This document shows positions 52,171 to 61,999 of a stretch of DNA of 64,000 nt, piece after piece. Position numbers and translations under genes: made by a program. The first letter of the stretch is position 1. Every line of letters begins with the position of its first letter. Source of the DNA: Leclercia adecarboxylata (GTDB lineage Bacteria > Pseudomonadota > Gammaproteobacteria > Enterobacterales > Enterobacteriaceae); the NCBI RefSeq assembly GCF_006171285.1, contig NZ_CP040889.1:4588001-4652000 (forward strand), given 5' to 3'. Below the pieces are notes generated by a model. That model was given only the letters and a program-made list of their open reading frames with translations. It did not search any database and had not been told where the DNA came from.

Positions 52171-52767
52171 TTAAGCCGGTTTACGCGCCAGAAGCGTGGC
52201 AAAACGCAGCTTGATGCGGTTTCCCTGGGCGTCGGTGCGGTGTAACTCGCCGACGTCTTCGTTATATTTCAGCTGCTCCCAGCCCGCATAGTATTGGCTC
52301 AGTTCGCCGGTTTTAAACGCAAACGGGAAGCCCACGTTGCACGGATAATCTTCGGTATCCATTGCCGCCACAATCAGGTTATAGCCGCCGGGTTTGGTGC
52401 AGCGCTGCATATTGTCGATCAGGCCCGGAATAGTTTCTGACTGCAGGAACATCAGCACCACGGTGGAGAGAATAAAATCGTATTCACCGTCGAAGCGCAG
52501 GCTGTTGAGATCCTGAATCGCCGTCTGCAGGTTAGTGATGCCCTCTTTCGCCTTGATGCTCTCGATATTCTCGATGCTCATAGGGTTCTTATCCCACGCG
52601 GTCACGTCGTAGCCGTTGGCAGCCAGGTAGAGGCTGTTACGTCCGTTGCCACAGCCGAGATCCAGCGTTTTGCCCGGCTTAACAATCCCGGCGCTGTACA
52701 GCACTTCTGAGTGGGTGCGGGTCAGGCCATATTTTTCGGTGAAGTAGTTCTCATCAAACACAGTCAT
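52171..52767 (-). CDS. tehB: Tellurite methyltransferase TehB
   Basis: 198 residues, SAM-dependent class I methyltransferase. SAM motif I is [20 protein letters not shown] (about 34-53). Matches E. coli TehB across its length. It methylates tellurite/selenium compounds in the cytoplasm. The start overlaps the tehA stop by four bases. Confidence 0.95.
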   Translation of the reverse strand: MTVFDENYFTEKYGLTRTHSEVLYSAGIVKPGKTLDLGCGNGRNSLYLAANGYDVTAWDKNPMSIENIESIKAKEGITNLQTAIQDLNSLRFDGEYDFILSTVVLMFLQSETIPGLIDNMQRCTKPGGYNLIVAAMDTEDYPCNVGFPFAFKTGELSQYYAGWEQLKYNEDVGELHRTDAQGNRIKLRFATLLARKPA

Positions 52768-53768
52768 TCTTTTTCCTCAGCTTGCATAAGCGTTGCTTTG
52801 TCTGCACGAACCAGTAGTTTTCCCTGCATCAACAGGATAAAGGTTCGCACCAGTAATAGCGCAATGATGGCATTGGTAAATATAAACAGCGGGATGGCGA
52901 TGGCGTGGAAGAATCCGGACGGGCTGCTCTGCCCCAGATGTAGACCGGTTGTGGCCAGCGCCGACACGCCGAACGAAAAGCTCCAGAACGACGCATTAAA
53001 CGGCTGCACTAGATACCAGGGCATCAGCCGCAGAGTAAACAGCAGCTGCAGCAGGCCGTATCCGAACAGCATTATGGCGAAGGTATCCGCTTCTCCGCCG
53101 TTCACGCTGAACCAGGCGCTACAGGCCACCAGCGCCGGTGCCAGCTGAATACCGAGGGATGAACGCATCGGCGCAGGCAGTTCCCCCGCGCTGCGCAGGC
53201 GCTGCAAAATCACCGGTTCAAGGCTCAGCCAGGAGAAGACTCCCGCGCCGAGAAACACCAGCCCGGCATCGTGAAAACCCAACGCGCCGCAGGCCATGGC
53301 GCTGATAAAGTTGTTCGCTACCGTCGGCAGATAGAGACCCGGCGTCGTCGCCTCCTCCGGATGTTTGCCGCGCCACAGCCCGGCGGACTGCCACGCCGCA
53401 TAGCTCAGCTGAACCACCACGCCCACGCTAAACAGGCATAGCGCCAGCGGGCGATACCAGGGCACAAAGCCAATCGCCACCAGCATCGTGGTGGCAGGAA
53501 ACAGGCTGACAAAACTGCTCATCACCGGATGACGCATCTCCGCCAGCACGCTCCCCGGAAAACGCACCAGACGGGTGATAAACGCCACGGTTAACAGCAG
53601 CCAGATAACCATCGCCAGCGAGACCAGGATCTCGCCCGGCCAGTGCGATACCGGCCAGATCGTGCTGGCGTAACGCCAGGCAAAGCCCATACCGATGGTC
53701 CCCAGCACCATGCCGTAGTAGCCAGCGGGCAAGTTCAGAACGCGTTCAGTGGATTGAGTCTTATACAT
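52764..53768 (-). CDS. tehA: Tellurite-resistance/dicarboxylate-family membrane protein TehA
   Basis: 334 residues, ten-helix SLAC1-type anion channel fold. [20 protein letters not shown] near the N-terminus and [20 protein letters not shown] match E. coli TehA. Confers tellurite and lipophilic-cation resistance together with TehB. First gene of tehAB. Confidence 0.95.
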   Translation of the reverse strand: MYKTQSTERVLNLPAGYYGMVLGTIGMGFAWRYASTIWPVSHWPGEILVSLAMVIWLLLTVAFITRLVRFPGSVLAEMRHPVMSSFVSLFPATTMLVAIGFVPWYRPLALCLFSVGVVVQLSYAAWQSAGLWRGKHPEEATTPGLYLPTVANNFISAMACGALGFHDAGLVFLGAGVFSWLSLEPVILQRLRSAGELPAPMRSSLGIQLAPALVACSAWFSVNGGEADTFAIMLFGYGLLQLLFTLRLMPWYLVQPFNASFWSFSFGVSALATTGLHLGQSSPSGFFHAIAIPLFIFTNAIIALLLVRTFILLMQGKLLVRADKATLMQAEEKE

Positions 53769-53890
53769 TTATTTTAAGGTATAAAATATATTTGAAATGC
53801 TAGTTTAAAGCGTTTCATTTGCGGATGCCACTCTTTCGATCAACGTAAACTTTGCTACGTTTAGTGAAGAGGACAACGGCGGGCACAGTG

Positions 53891-54871
53891 ATGAATAAAT
53901 ATCGACTCAGCGATGAGAGCCGTCTGCACCACTGGCAGGACGGCGAGACCAGAACAGCGGTAAAAGTGCGTCAGATTATCGCCGCGCGGGATTTTAGCGA
54001 TGTAAAAAGCGGCACGCGGGGCGGCTGGGTTGATGACGAATCGGCCTTGTCACACGAGCACGACTGCTGGATCTATGACGAGAACAGCGTGGTCTTTGCC
54101 GGAGCCCGGGTGAGCGGCAACGCGCGTATCACCCAGCCCTGCGTCATCAGCCATCAGGCATCAGTGGGCGATAACGTCTGGGTGGATGGGGCGCAGATCA
54201 GCCACGGCGCACGAATAAGTGACAACGTCACCATTCAGTCATCAGTGGTGCGCGGGGAGTGCCACCTTTTCGACAATGCCCGGGTGCTGCACAACAGCAT
54301 GGTGATTGCCGCCAAAGGCCTCACCCCGGACCATGAGCAGATCCTAAGGATCTTCGGCGAGGCCACGGTCAGCCAGTCGCGGGTGGTGCATCAGGCGCAG
54401 ATCTACGGTAACGCCATCGTCAGTTACGCCTTTGTCGAGCATCGCGCCGAAGTGTTTGAGAACGCGTTAATCGAAGGCAACGAGGTGAATAACGTCTGGG
54501 TGTGCGACTGCGCCAAAGTATACGGCAACGCGCGCCTGCTCGCCGGGCTGGAGGACGATGCCATCCCCACCCTGCGTTACAGCTCCCAGGTGGCGGAAAA
54601 TGCGCTGGTTGAGGGCAACTGCGTCATCAAACACCATGTCCTGATTGGCGGCGAGGCCTGGCTCCGCGGCGGGCCAATCCTGATTGATGACAAAGTGGTG
54701 ATCCAGGGCCGGGCGCGGATTCAGGGTGAAGTGCTGATCGAACATCATATTGAAATTACCGATGATGCGGTGATCGAGGCATTTGACGGGGAGATGATTC
54801 ACCTGCGCGGTGCGAAGGTGATTAACGGCGCGCAGCGCATCACGCGCACGCCGCTGCTCGGGGCATTATGA
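53891..54871 (+). CDS. ydcK: YdcK, beta-helix protein
   Basis: 326 residues, the same as E. coli YdcK. Successive short strands such as [22 protein letters not shown] and [18 protein letters not shown] give a left-handed beta-helix of the hexapeptide type. No acyl-CoA catalytic histidine pattern is evident, so enzymatic activity is unproven. The ATG at 53891 ([13 protein letters not shown]) matches E. coli; the frame from 53852 adds 13 residues. Overlaps the convergent rimL by six bases. Confidence 0.92.
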   Translation: MNKYRLSDESRLHHWQDGETRTAVKVRQIIAARDFSDVKSGTRGGWVDDESALSHEHDCWIYDENSVVFAGARVSGNARITQPCVISHQASVGDNVWVDGAQISHGARISDNVTIQSSVVRGECHLFDNARVLHNSMVIAAKGLTPDHEQILRIFGEATVSQSRVVHQAQIYGNAIVSYAFVEHRAEVFENALIEGNEVNNVWVCDCAKVYGNARLLAGLEDDAIPTLRYSSQVAENALVEGNCVIKHHVLIGGEAWLRGGPILIDDKVVIQGRARIQGEVLIEHHIEITDDAVIEAFDGEMIHLRGAKVINGAQRITRTPLLGAL

Positions 54872-55417
54872 AGCGCTGATACGGGCGTAGATGTTCTGGT
54901 CGTCATAATTCCCGTTGAGGAACTCAGCCTCTTTCAGGCACCCCTCCAGCACGAAGCCGTTGCGCTGCGCCACCTGATTGCTGGCGGCGTTGTCGACGCG
55001 GCACTTGATGACGAAGCGGCGGATCTCCCCACGCGAGGCGTAGTAGTCAATAAACGCCTCCAGCGCCCGGGACAAAATCCCCTGCCCCTGATGAGCTTCA
55101 TCCAGCCAGTAGCCGATATAGCCTGTCTTGTTCAGCGGCTCGATGGCGTTAAACGACAGCACCCCCACCAGCGCGTTATCGTTAAAGATCAGGAACATTT
55201 TGGCGTAACCGCGCTGGTGCAGCATCTGGTTGCTCAGGATGTTCTGCCGGGTATCGTTCTCCGTGCCGACAAACTGCGGCCAGTTGAGGTAGTCCTGCAG
55301 ATATGCCCGGTTTTTGACCACCAGATTGTGCAGTTCGGTAGTGTAACGTTCGTCGGCGGCGCGCAGTTCGATATGCGCGGTGACGGGGATAATTTCTTCT
55401 TCGTTAGTGGTGTTCAT
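54866..55417 (-). CDS. rimL: Ribosomal protein L7/L12 N-acetyltransferase RimL
   Basis: 183 residues, GNAT fold. [20 protein letters not shown] is the acetyl-CoA loop region, and [20 protein letters not shown] and [20 protein letters not shown] match E. coli RimL. It converts L12 to L7 by acetylating the N-terminal serine. E. coli has ydcH between rimL and opgD; only a REP pair is present here. Confidence 0.94.
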   Translation of the reverse strand: MNTTNEEEIIPVTAHIELRAADERYTTELHNLVVKNRAYLQDYLNWPQFVGTENDTRQNILSNQMLHQRGYAKMFLIFNDNALVGVLSFNAIEPLNKTGYIGYWLDEAHQGQGILSRALEAFIDYYASRGEIRRFVIKCRVDNAASNQVAQRNGFVLEGCLKEAEFLNGNYDDQNIYARISAS

Positions 55418-55429
55418 CAGTCAGCCTTT

Positions 55430-55519
55430 GTAGGCCGGGTAAGGCGTAGCCGCCACCCGGCGTGAACACGGACCCTGCGGTCTGCAATGCCGGGCGGCGC
55501 GTGCGCTTGCCCGGCCTAC
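55430..55519. repeat. REP pair between rimL and opgD
   Basis: GTAGGCCGGGTAAGGCGTAG...CACCCGGC and an inverted GCCGGGCGG...GGCCTAC arm occupy the whole gap and reach to within four bases of the opgD stop. Confidence 0.85.
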
Positions 55520-55522
55520 GGT

Positions 55523-57178
55523 TTATCGCATTACGCGGTCATCAACGTACTGGCGTTTATCCGGCGCAGGCGGGAAGTAGTGATACAGCCAGGTCTCGCT
55601 AATTGCTTCACCCTGGCAGCGCAGGAACATACGCATATCCACCGTATCGGTCGAATCGCTGGTCGGATACCAGTCAAACAGAATGCGGTATCCGTCGAAC
55701 GGCTCCACGTACAAAATTTCAATCTGCTTCGCTTCGCCGCTGGACAGGGTGATCACCGGCTCGATCCCTTTCGGGGCCGCCGCTTTCAGATCGCCGCCAA
55801 CAAAATCAACCGCAAAACGGCGCGCCCAGACTTTCGGGTAGTTCTCGCCCGGGGCCCAGCCTTCCGGGAAGCCGCCCATGCCGGTACGGGTAGCCATCAC
55901 GTTTGCCAGCGGGGAACGCACCGGCGGTTTCGCGCTCCAGTAAAGACGATACTGGAAGTCCAGCTTGTCGCCCGCCTTCACCGGTTTTTCCGGCTGCCAG
56001 AAGCAGACCACGTTATCCAGCGTTTCACCGGTGGTTGGGATCTCCATCAGGCTCACGGTGCCTTTACCCCACTGGTTACGCGGCTCAACCCACAGGCTTG
56101 GGCGCTTGTTGTACCAGCCCATAATGTCCTGATAGTGCGAGAAGTCGCGATCGAGCTGTAACAGACCAAAACCTTTCGGGTTTTTGTCGGTATAGGCGTT
56201 GAACTGCAGCTTTTGCGGGTTATTCAGCGGACGGCAAATCCACTCCCCGTTGCCGCGCCACATCGCCAGACGGTCGGAGTCGTGGATCTGCGGGTGAATG
56301 GTGTCGCACATGCGGCGTTCGTTGTTGCCGCAGGCGAACATGCTGGTCATCGGCGAGATCCCCAGCTGCTGGATGTCCTTGCGGGCATACAGGTGGTTTT
56401 CGACGTCCATGATCACCTGGGTCTTCTCGCAGTGGATCACGAACTTATAGGCACCGGTGATGCTCGGGCTGTCGAGCAGGGTGTAGACCGTGAAGGTGGT
56501 CGCGCCCGGTTTCACGGTTTCAAACCAGAACGAGGTGAAATCAGGGAACTCTTCAGTGCTGTCGGCGTAGGTGTTCAGCGCCAGGCCGCGGGCGGAGAGT
56601 CCGTACTGGTAGGTGTCATCCACCGCGCGGAAGTAGCTGGCGCCGAGAAACGAGACGATATCGCGACGCGCCAGCTCCGGGGATTTAAAGGCGCGGAAAC
56701 CGGCAAAACCTAAATCGCTCTGGCCTTCCAGCTGCTTCGTATCAACGCCCGCGTCGTGGTAGTTGAACAGCTCAGGGCGGAAGTGGATCTCGCGCGCCTG
56801 GGAGGTCTGGTTGTCCAGCGAGAACATGCGCACCCGACGGCGGAAGCCCATCCCGACGTGGAAGAACTGCACGTCAAGCTGGCGGTTTTCGATGTTGTTC
56901 CACAGCGACTGCTTTGCGTCGTACTGGATGCTGTTGTAAGCCTGCGGCGTCAGCGTTGCCAGGGTTTCAGGCAGAGGACGCGGCGCACCGCCCCACGGTG
57001 TTTGCGCCAGGTCGTGCGCCATGGATTGCAGCACAGAAAAGTCGAAACGGCGGCTCGACCCGTCCGCGATATCCGATTCAGCCGCATGGGCCGCCTGGGA
57101 AAAGAGTGCGGAAAGTCCGGAGGTCCCGCTCACTGCGGCTACGGCCAGAGAGCCTTTTAAAAAACGTCTGCGATTCAT
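55523..57178 (-). CDS. opgD: Periplasmic glucan backbone protein OpgD (MdoD)
   Basis: 551 residues. Twin-arginine signal [10 protein letters not shown] with cleavage near AHA-AES, then the OpgG/OpgD beta-sandwich domains ([20 protein letters not shown] at the mature N-terminus). It helps shape osmoregulated periplasmic glucans (a beta-1,2-glucanase-type fold). Single gene, as in E. coli. Confidence 0.96.
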   Translation of the reverse strand: MNRRRFLKGSLAVAAVSGTSGLSALFSQAAHAAESDIADGSSRRFDFSVLQSMAHDLAQTPWGGAPRPLPETLATLTPQAYNSIQYDAKQSLWNNIENRQLDVQFFHVGMGFRRRVRMFSLDNQTSQAREIHFRPELFNYHDAGVDTKQLEGQSDLGFAGFRAFKSPELARRDIVSFLGASYFRAVDDTYQYGLSARGLALNTYADSTEEFPDFTSFWFETVKPGATTFTVYTLLDSPSITGAYKFVIHCEKTQVIMDVENHLYARKDIQQLGISPMTSMFACGNNERRMCDTIHPQIHDSDRLAMWRGNGEWICRPLNNPQKLQFNAYTDKNPKGFGLLQLDRDFSHYQDIMGWYNKRPSLWVEPRNQWGKGTVSLMEIPTTGETLDNVVCFWQPEKPVKAGDKLDFQYRLYWSAKPPVRSPLANVMATRTGMGGFPEGWAPGENYPKVWARRFAVDFVGGDLKAAAPKGIEPVITLSSGEAKQIEILYVEPFDGYRILFDWYPTSDSTDTVDMRMFLRCQGEAISETWLYHYFPPAPDKRQYVDDRVMR

Positions 57179-57376
57179 GCCTGGAAAAACGTCCTTATGG
57201 TCGTGGGTAGTGGGTTTCGCTTACGGCGAAACAACGGCAAGAAAGAACATCATTAAAGGGGCACAGCCTAAACAAAAACGGTTAAGAATCCAATTATTGA
57301 CAGGCGAGAATATGAACAAAGCGTGAAAGATTTTTCTGTCGAGGGGAATTGCCTGAAACGCGGGTAAAGAAAAGTA

Positions 57377-57503
57377 TATACCCTAAATAATTCGAGTTGC
57401 ATGAAGGCGGCGACGCAGCGAATCCCCAGGAGCTTACTAAAGTAAGTGACTGGGGTGAGCGAGGAAAGCCAACGCACAGGCAACTTGAAGTATGACGGGT
57501 ATA
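57377..57503. repeat. ERIC element, full length (127 bp)
   Basis: Terminal inverted TATACCC / GGGTATA and the internal stretch AAGTAAGTGACTGGGGTGAG identify an Enterobacterial Repetitive Intergenic Consensus of exactly 127 bp. It forms a long imperfect hairpin. It lies between opgD and an amino-acid-binding protein gene. Confidence 0.95.
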
Positions 57504-57536
57504 AAAAAGCCCCTGCCGGACATCAACGCCAGGGGT
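57503..57536 (-). terminator. Terminator of the aminotransferase/binding-protein operon
   Basis: On the minus strand CCCCTG pairs with CAGGGG and six T follow. It abuts the ERIC end. Confidence 0.8.
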
Positions 57537-57554
57537 TAAACGATCAGATGTTTA

Positions 57555-58328
57555 TTATTTTACGCTGACATCGATGCCCGGGAAGTACTTCTTCGCCAGC
57601 TTGTCGATGGTGCCGTCAGCGCGGACTTTATCAATCGCAGCATCAAGCTGTTTTTTCGTGGCCTCATCGCCTTTACGCAGGCCATAGCCGATCCCGCTGC
57701 CGAGGATGGTGTCATCCGACACCGGCTTGCCGATAAAGCCGAAGCCCTTGCCCTGCGGCTTGCTCAGGAAGCCAGCCTGCCCGGCGGCGGACATGACCAG
57801 CGAGGCGTCGATACGGCCATTGAGCAGATCGCCCCAGGCCATGTTCTGATCTTTATACGACACCACGGTGACACCCTGCTTCTCCCAGTGCTCTTTGGCG
57901 TAGGTTTCCTGAATAGAGCCCTGCAACACGCCAATGGTTTTACCCTTCAGCCCTTCCGGCGTGGCGTCAACCACGTTGCCGGTCTTGCCCACCAGCTGGG
58001 ACGGGATCCGGTAGATCGGCTGGGTAAAGTCGATGCTCTGGCGACGCTGCTCAGTAATGTTCATTGCCGAGTTGATGGCGTCGAATTTCTTCGCTACCAG
58101 CCCCGGGATCAGCGCGTCGAAGGAGGTTTCGACCCAGCTGCATTTCAGCGACGCCGCCGCGCAAATCGCGTTGCCCAGCTCAATATCAAACCCTTCCAGC
58201 TCACCGGAAGAGTTGCGGCTCTCAAAGGGCGGATACTCGGCTTCAACGCCATAACGTAATTCGGTTGCGGCAAAAGAGGAAAACGAACACAGCAACCCCA
58301 GGCCGACAACGAAGGCTTTTAATTTCAT
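57555..58328 (-). CDS. Amino-acid ABC transporter substrate-binding protein (family 3)
   Basis: 257 residues. Signal peptide MKLKAFVVGLGLLCSFSSFA, then the family 3 signature LEGFDIELGNAICAAASLKC. Closest in style to Lys/Arg/His or glutamine-binding proteins. The start at 58328 was set by the signal. No permease genes adjoin it. It lies 11 bp after a co-directional methionine-type aminotransferase gene, so a shared transcript and an amino acid substrate are likely. Confidence 0.9.
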   Translation of the reverse strand: MKLKAFVVGLGLLCSFSSFAATELRYGVEAEYPPFESRNSSGELEGFDIELGNAICAAASLKCSWVETSFDALIPGLVAKKFDAINSAMNITEQRRQSIDFTQPIYRIPSQLVGKTGNVVDATPEGLKGKTIGVLQGSIQETYAKEHWEKQGVTVVSYKDQNMAWGDLLNGRIDASLVMSAAGQAGFLSKPQGKGFGFIGKPVSDDTILGSGIGYGLRKGDEATKKQLDAAIDKVRADGTIDKLAKKYFPGIDVSVK

Positions 58329-58339
58329 GACTGAACTCC

Positions 58340-59509
58340 TTAGCGTGGTTTTACCCGACACAGGGCCTGCGCACCTGCCCGTAATGTCGCCTCATCTTTC
58401 GCAAAAGAGAGACGGATTAATTTGTTATCTGTCCCGTCGGTATAGAACGCCGAAAGCGGGATTGTGGCAACACCGTAGTCAACAATCAGCCGCTTCACCA
58501 GTTCGCTGTCGCGTTCATCGCTGAAGTGGCTGTAATCCGCCAGCAGGAAGAACGAGCCTGCGCTCGGCAGCAGGCGGAACGGGGAATCGGCCAGCAGGTT
58601 GACCAGCAGATCGCGTTTGCGCTGGTAGAACGACGCCAGCGACAGCCAGGTTTGCGGATCGGCCATATGTTCGGCAAACGCGTACTGCATAGGAGTATCG
58701 GCAGAGAACATCAAAAACTGATGGATTTTGCAGATCTCAACCATCAGCTGCGCCGGGGCGACGCAGTAGCCGACGCGCCAGCCAGTGACGTGGTAGGTTT
58801 TACCAAACGACGAGACGATGACGCTGCGCTCAGCCAGCCCCGAATGGGTCGCCATGCCGTGATGCGGTACGTCGTCGAACACCACGTGCTCGTACACTTC
58901 GTCAGAGAGAATAATAATGTCGGTGTTACGGGTGATCGCCGCGAGCTGTTCCAGATCGTCGGCCGAGAAGACCTGTCCGCTCGGGTTATGCGGCGTGTTG
59001 ACGATGATCATCCGGGTGCGCGAGGTAATGGCGGCGCGCACTTCATCCCAGTTCACCGCGAAATCCGGCACCGTCAGCTTGATGGCGATCGGCGTTGCGC
59101 CTTGCAAACGCACAATCGGCGCGTAGCTGTCGAACGACGGTTCAAAGTAGATCACTTCGTCGCCGGGATGCACCAGGCCGCTGATGGCCGAGTAGAGCCC
59201 TTCGCTGGCGCTGGCGGTGACAAGTACCTCGCTGGCCGGATCGTACTGCGTGCCGTACAGCGAGGCGATTTTATCAGCGATGCGCTCCTTCAGCGGCGTC
59301 AGCCCGGTCATCGACGCGTACTGGTTGTGGCCCGCCTGCATGGCTCGGTGGACGCCGGCTACCAGCGCGGGGTCGCAGTCGAAGTTCGGCGCGCCCTGAG
59401 AAAGGTTGATGGCATTGTGCTCAGCGGAAAGCTGACCGATAACGGTAAAAATGGTGGTGCCAACGTCCGGCAGTTTGGAACGGGTTTGTATCGGAGTGCG
59501 CAGCGTCAT
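58340..59509 (-). CDS. Methionine-type aminotransferase (YbdL-like)
   Basis: 389 residues, PLP fold-type I class I/II. The Schiff-base lysine is in VIVSSFGKTYHVTGWRVGYC; NTPHNPSGQVF and SDEVYEHVVF complete the site. The start INLSQGAPNFDCDP is typical of the YbdL/kynurenine aminotransferase branch that transaminates methionine and aromatic keto acids. ATG at 59509 with GGGGAT upstream. It faces a LysR gene across a large dyad. Confidence 0.9.
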   Translation of the reverse strand: MTLRTPIQTRSKLPDVGTTIFTVIGQLSAEHNAINLSQGAPNFDCDPALVAGVHRAMQAGHNQYASMTGLTPLKERIADKIASLYGTQYDPASEVLVTASASEGLYSAISGLVHPGDEVIYFEPSFDSYAPIVRLQGATPIAIKLTVPDFAVNWDEVRAAITSRTRMIIVNTPHNPSGQVFSADDLEQLAAITRNTDIIILSDEVYEHVVFDDVPHHGMATHSGLAERSVIVSSFGKTYHVTGWRVGYCVAPAQLMVEICKIHQFLMFSADTPMQYAFAEHMADPQTWLSLASFYQRKRDLLVNLLADSPFRLLPSAGSFFLLADYSHFSDERDSELVKRLIVDYGVATIPLSAFYTDGTDNKLIRLSFAKDEATLRAGAQALCRVKPR

Positions 59510-59552
59510 CTTTAATCCCCCTGGTGGATAGTGCATAACTATTCAACCTGAA

Positions 59553-59591
59553 GGCTATTGTGGCGACAATCGAATTGTTGTCATAATAGCC
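59553..59591. promoter_or_regulatory. 39 bp imperfect dyad, LysR operator candidate
   Basis: GGCTATTGTGGCGACAAT is followed by a three-base spacer and ATTGTTGTCATAATAGCC; 15 of 18 positions pair. It lies midway between the divergent aminotransferase and LysR starts. Confidence 0.65.
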
Positions 59592-59619
59592 ATGACAAAA
59601 ACTCATACCTGGAGGTTCT

Positions 59620-60462
59620 GTGTCGCATCGCGCGTTCCCGCTTACTGCCGTTGAGGCGTTTATTGTTACCGCCCGGCACCTGAATCTGACCCATGCGGCA
59701 ATAGAGATGTGCCTGACCCAGGGGGCCGTGAGCCGCAAGATCGCCGCCCTTGAAGGCTGGTTCGGTTTTCCGCTGTTTGAGCGCCACGCCCGCGGGCTGC
59801 GCCTCTCCTCCCAGGGCAGCGCTTTGCTGCCGGATCTGCGCGCCTCGTATGAACAGGTTCTGACGGTGGCGGACCAGGCCCGGGCGCAGCAAACCGTGGT
59901 GCGCCTGAAAGTGCCCACCTGCGCCATGCGCTGGCTGGTGCCGCGACTGCTGCAGGTGGAGCGCGAGCAGCCCGAGTTGCAGATTGCGCTCACCACCACC
60001 AACGATCACAGCGTGAATTTCAAAACCGAATCCTACGACGCGGCCATTGTTTTTGGCACCCACCTGAGCGCGGGAGATCTGCTGTTCGAGGAGGCCTTAA
60101 CCCCGGTGATCAGCCCGTTACGCCAGGGCTCAGCGGTGGAGTCATTGACCTTTTTGCATCCGACGCGGGATAAAACCGACTGGTCGCTGTGGCTGGAAAA
60201 ACAGGCCGTGCAGTCGCCTGTCATGCACAAAAATCAACACTTCGACACCATGGATCTGGCGATCACCGCCGCCATCCAGGGGCTCGGCGTGGCGATTGCC
60301 GACGAGACGCTGGTGGCGGAAGATATCCGCGCCGGGCGGCTGGTGCGGCCTTACGCCAGCAGTATCAAAACCGGCGCCAGCTACCGGCTGGTGCTGCGGG
60401 AGTCTCGCGGCAAAGCGGCGGGGCTGGCCGCCTTTCGCGAATGCCTGCTTAATCCAGGCTGA
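59620..60462 (+). CDS. LysR-family regulator (GcvA-like)
   Basis: 280 residues. N-terminal HTH (HLNLTHAAIEMCLTQGAVSR, about 20-39) and a substrate-binding domain. It starts with GTG at 59620 behind GGAGG. Divergent from the aminotransferase/binding-protein operon, which it probably controls in response to an amino acid. The end overlaps the convergent esterase gene by 14 bp. Confidence 0.88.
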   Translation: MSHRAFPLTAVEAFIVTARHLNLTHAAIEMCLTQGAVSRKIAALEGWFGFPLFERHARGLRLSSQGSALLPDLRASYEQVLTVADQARAQQTVVRLKVPTCAMRWLVPRLLQVEREQPELQIALTTTNDHSVNFKTESYDAAIVFGTHLSAGDLLFEEALTPVISPLRQGSAVESLTFLHPTRDKTDWSLWLEKQAVQSPVMHKNQHFDTMDLAITAAIQGLGVAIADETLVAEDIRAGRLVRPYASSIKTGASYRLVLRESRGKAAGLAAFRECLLNPG

Positions 60463-61957
60463 CGTGGTGCTTCATTACCCGTTTGAACAGCGCCATGCGG
60501 GCGCGCATAAATCGATTTTCAAGCTTAAAACCCGCATGTTTATTCACTCCAATGCGTAGCAGCACGTCCCGCCCGTGGTGACAGGCAGGCCAGCGCGTCG
60601 GGCCATTCAGCGTGTCGCACTGCCGGCTGGCATGGCGGGCGAAGTTGACCCAGTAATCGGCAACCTGAGCGGAAAACGCCAGGTCGTTGGCATTCACATA
60701 CTGTCGGGCGGGCTCGGCGAGGGTGAGCGTATCAAACACGTAAGGCACCTCGTTGCCATGCCACGCCCCGTTGGCGTAGGTGGCGTGCTCGGCTTCAGCC
60801 ACATAGTCAAACCAGTAGCGCCAGCACGGCTCCCCTACCCGCCGCTGGGCCTGCATCACCACAAACCCCAGGGTGGTGAAGGCCATATCGCGGCACACCT
60901 GACGCCCCAGCTCGGTGTCGTCTTTAATGCCGGGATAGAGCAGCTTTATTAATCCTAACCCCAGCCGCCGCTCCCGGCGCAGCTTCTGGATCTGCCCGGC
61001 GAGATCGACGCCAAACACCGCCATCACGCTCGCCTCATCGCTGTTCGAGCCAACCATGATCGGCACAGGATGCTGGCGCGCGGCAAAAAAGACCTCCAGC
61101 ATCGGCTCGGGCAGTACGCAATCTCCGACTATCGGGGCCGGGCCCACGTTGAGGGGTGCCGTCAGCGGCCAGAGCGCCTCGGCCGGGATCGCCCGCAGCT
61201 GCTCAGCGGTGGCATCCTCAAGACCAAAATGGGCCGCCAGCGCCTCGCCCTTGCTGAGTGCCTGCTCCCGGGGGGTATCCGGCAGGGTGTAGCCGCTCTG
61301 GATTATCGCCTTATGGAACAGCCCCTTAGCCAGCGGCGAAGCCAGTAACGACAGCACGCTGCGCGCCCCGGCAGACTCGCCAAACAGGGTGACGTTCTCC
61401 GGGTCGCCGCCAAAGCGGGCGATGTTGTCCCGCACCCACTCCAGGGCGGCCATCTGATCGAGCAGAGCAAAGTTATGCACCACCCGCTCCTCTTCTCCCG
61501 CCAGCGCCGGATGGGCAAAAAAGCCCAGATGGCCAAGCCGGTAGTTGAGGGTGACGATCACCGCCCCGCGCTGCGCCAACGCTTTGCCGTCGTAGGGCGG
61601 CAGCCCGCCAGCGCCAATGGTAAAGCCCCCGCCGTGCAGCCAGACCATCACCGGCAGCGGCGCGGCGCGCTCCACCGGCGACCAGACGTTCAGGTAGAGG
61701 CAATCCTCCGAGAAGCGGCCCGGATCGCCCCCGCCCAGCTGCTGACAGTACTCACTGCTCTGCCAGCTCGACGGCGAAAAAGCGGTGGCCTGACGCACGC
61801 CCTGCCAGCTCGCCACCGGCTGCGGCGAACGCCAGCGTAACGCGCCCACCGGCGGGGCAGCATAGGGAATGGCGCGCCAGACCTGCACATCGCCATCGGT
61901 TATGCCGCTAATATCGCCGTGGCGCGTGGTCACTATCGGGGAAGAGACGTTGTCCAT
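60449..61957 (-). CDS. Type-B carboxylesterase
   Basis: 502 residues, alpha/beta hydrolase. Oxyanion loop VMVWLHGGGFTIGAGG, nucleophile in VTLFGESAGARSV, acid in GSNSDEASVM and histidine in AWHGNEVPYVF form a full catalytic set. Related to para-nitrobenzyl esterases. No signal peptide, so cytoplasmic; the natural ester is unknown. It follows ydcJ by 42 bp on the same strand and may be co-transcribed. Confidence 0.9.
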   Translation of the reverse strand: MDNVSSPIVTTRHGDISGITDGDVQVWRAIPYAAPPVGALRWRSPQPVASWQGVRQATAFSPSSWQSSEYCQQLGGGDPGRFSEDCLYLNVWSPVERAAPLPVMVWLHGGGFTIGAGGLPPYDGKALAQRGAVIVTLNYRLGHLGFFAHPALAGEEERVVHNFALLDQMAALEWVRDNIARFGGDPENVTLFGESAGARSVLSLLASPLAKGLFHKAIIQSGYTLPDTPREQALSKGEALAAHFGLEDATAEQLRAIPAEALWPLTAPLNVGPAPIVGDCVLPEPMLEVFFAARQHPVPIMVGSNSDEASVMAVFGVDLAGQIQKLRRERRLGLGLIKLLYPGIKDDTELGRQVCRDMAFTTLGFVVMQAQRRVGEPCWRYWFDYVAEAEHATYANGAWHGNEVPYVFDTLTLAEPARQYVNANDLAFSAQVADYWVNFARHASRQCDTLNGPTRWPACHHGRDVLLRIGVNKHAGFKLENRFMRARMALFKRVMKHHVSLD

Positions 61958-61999
61958 ATCGATCTTCAGTTAATGTCACATCCCCGCAGAGTACCGTTT

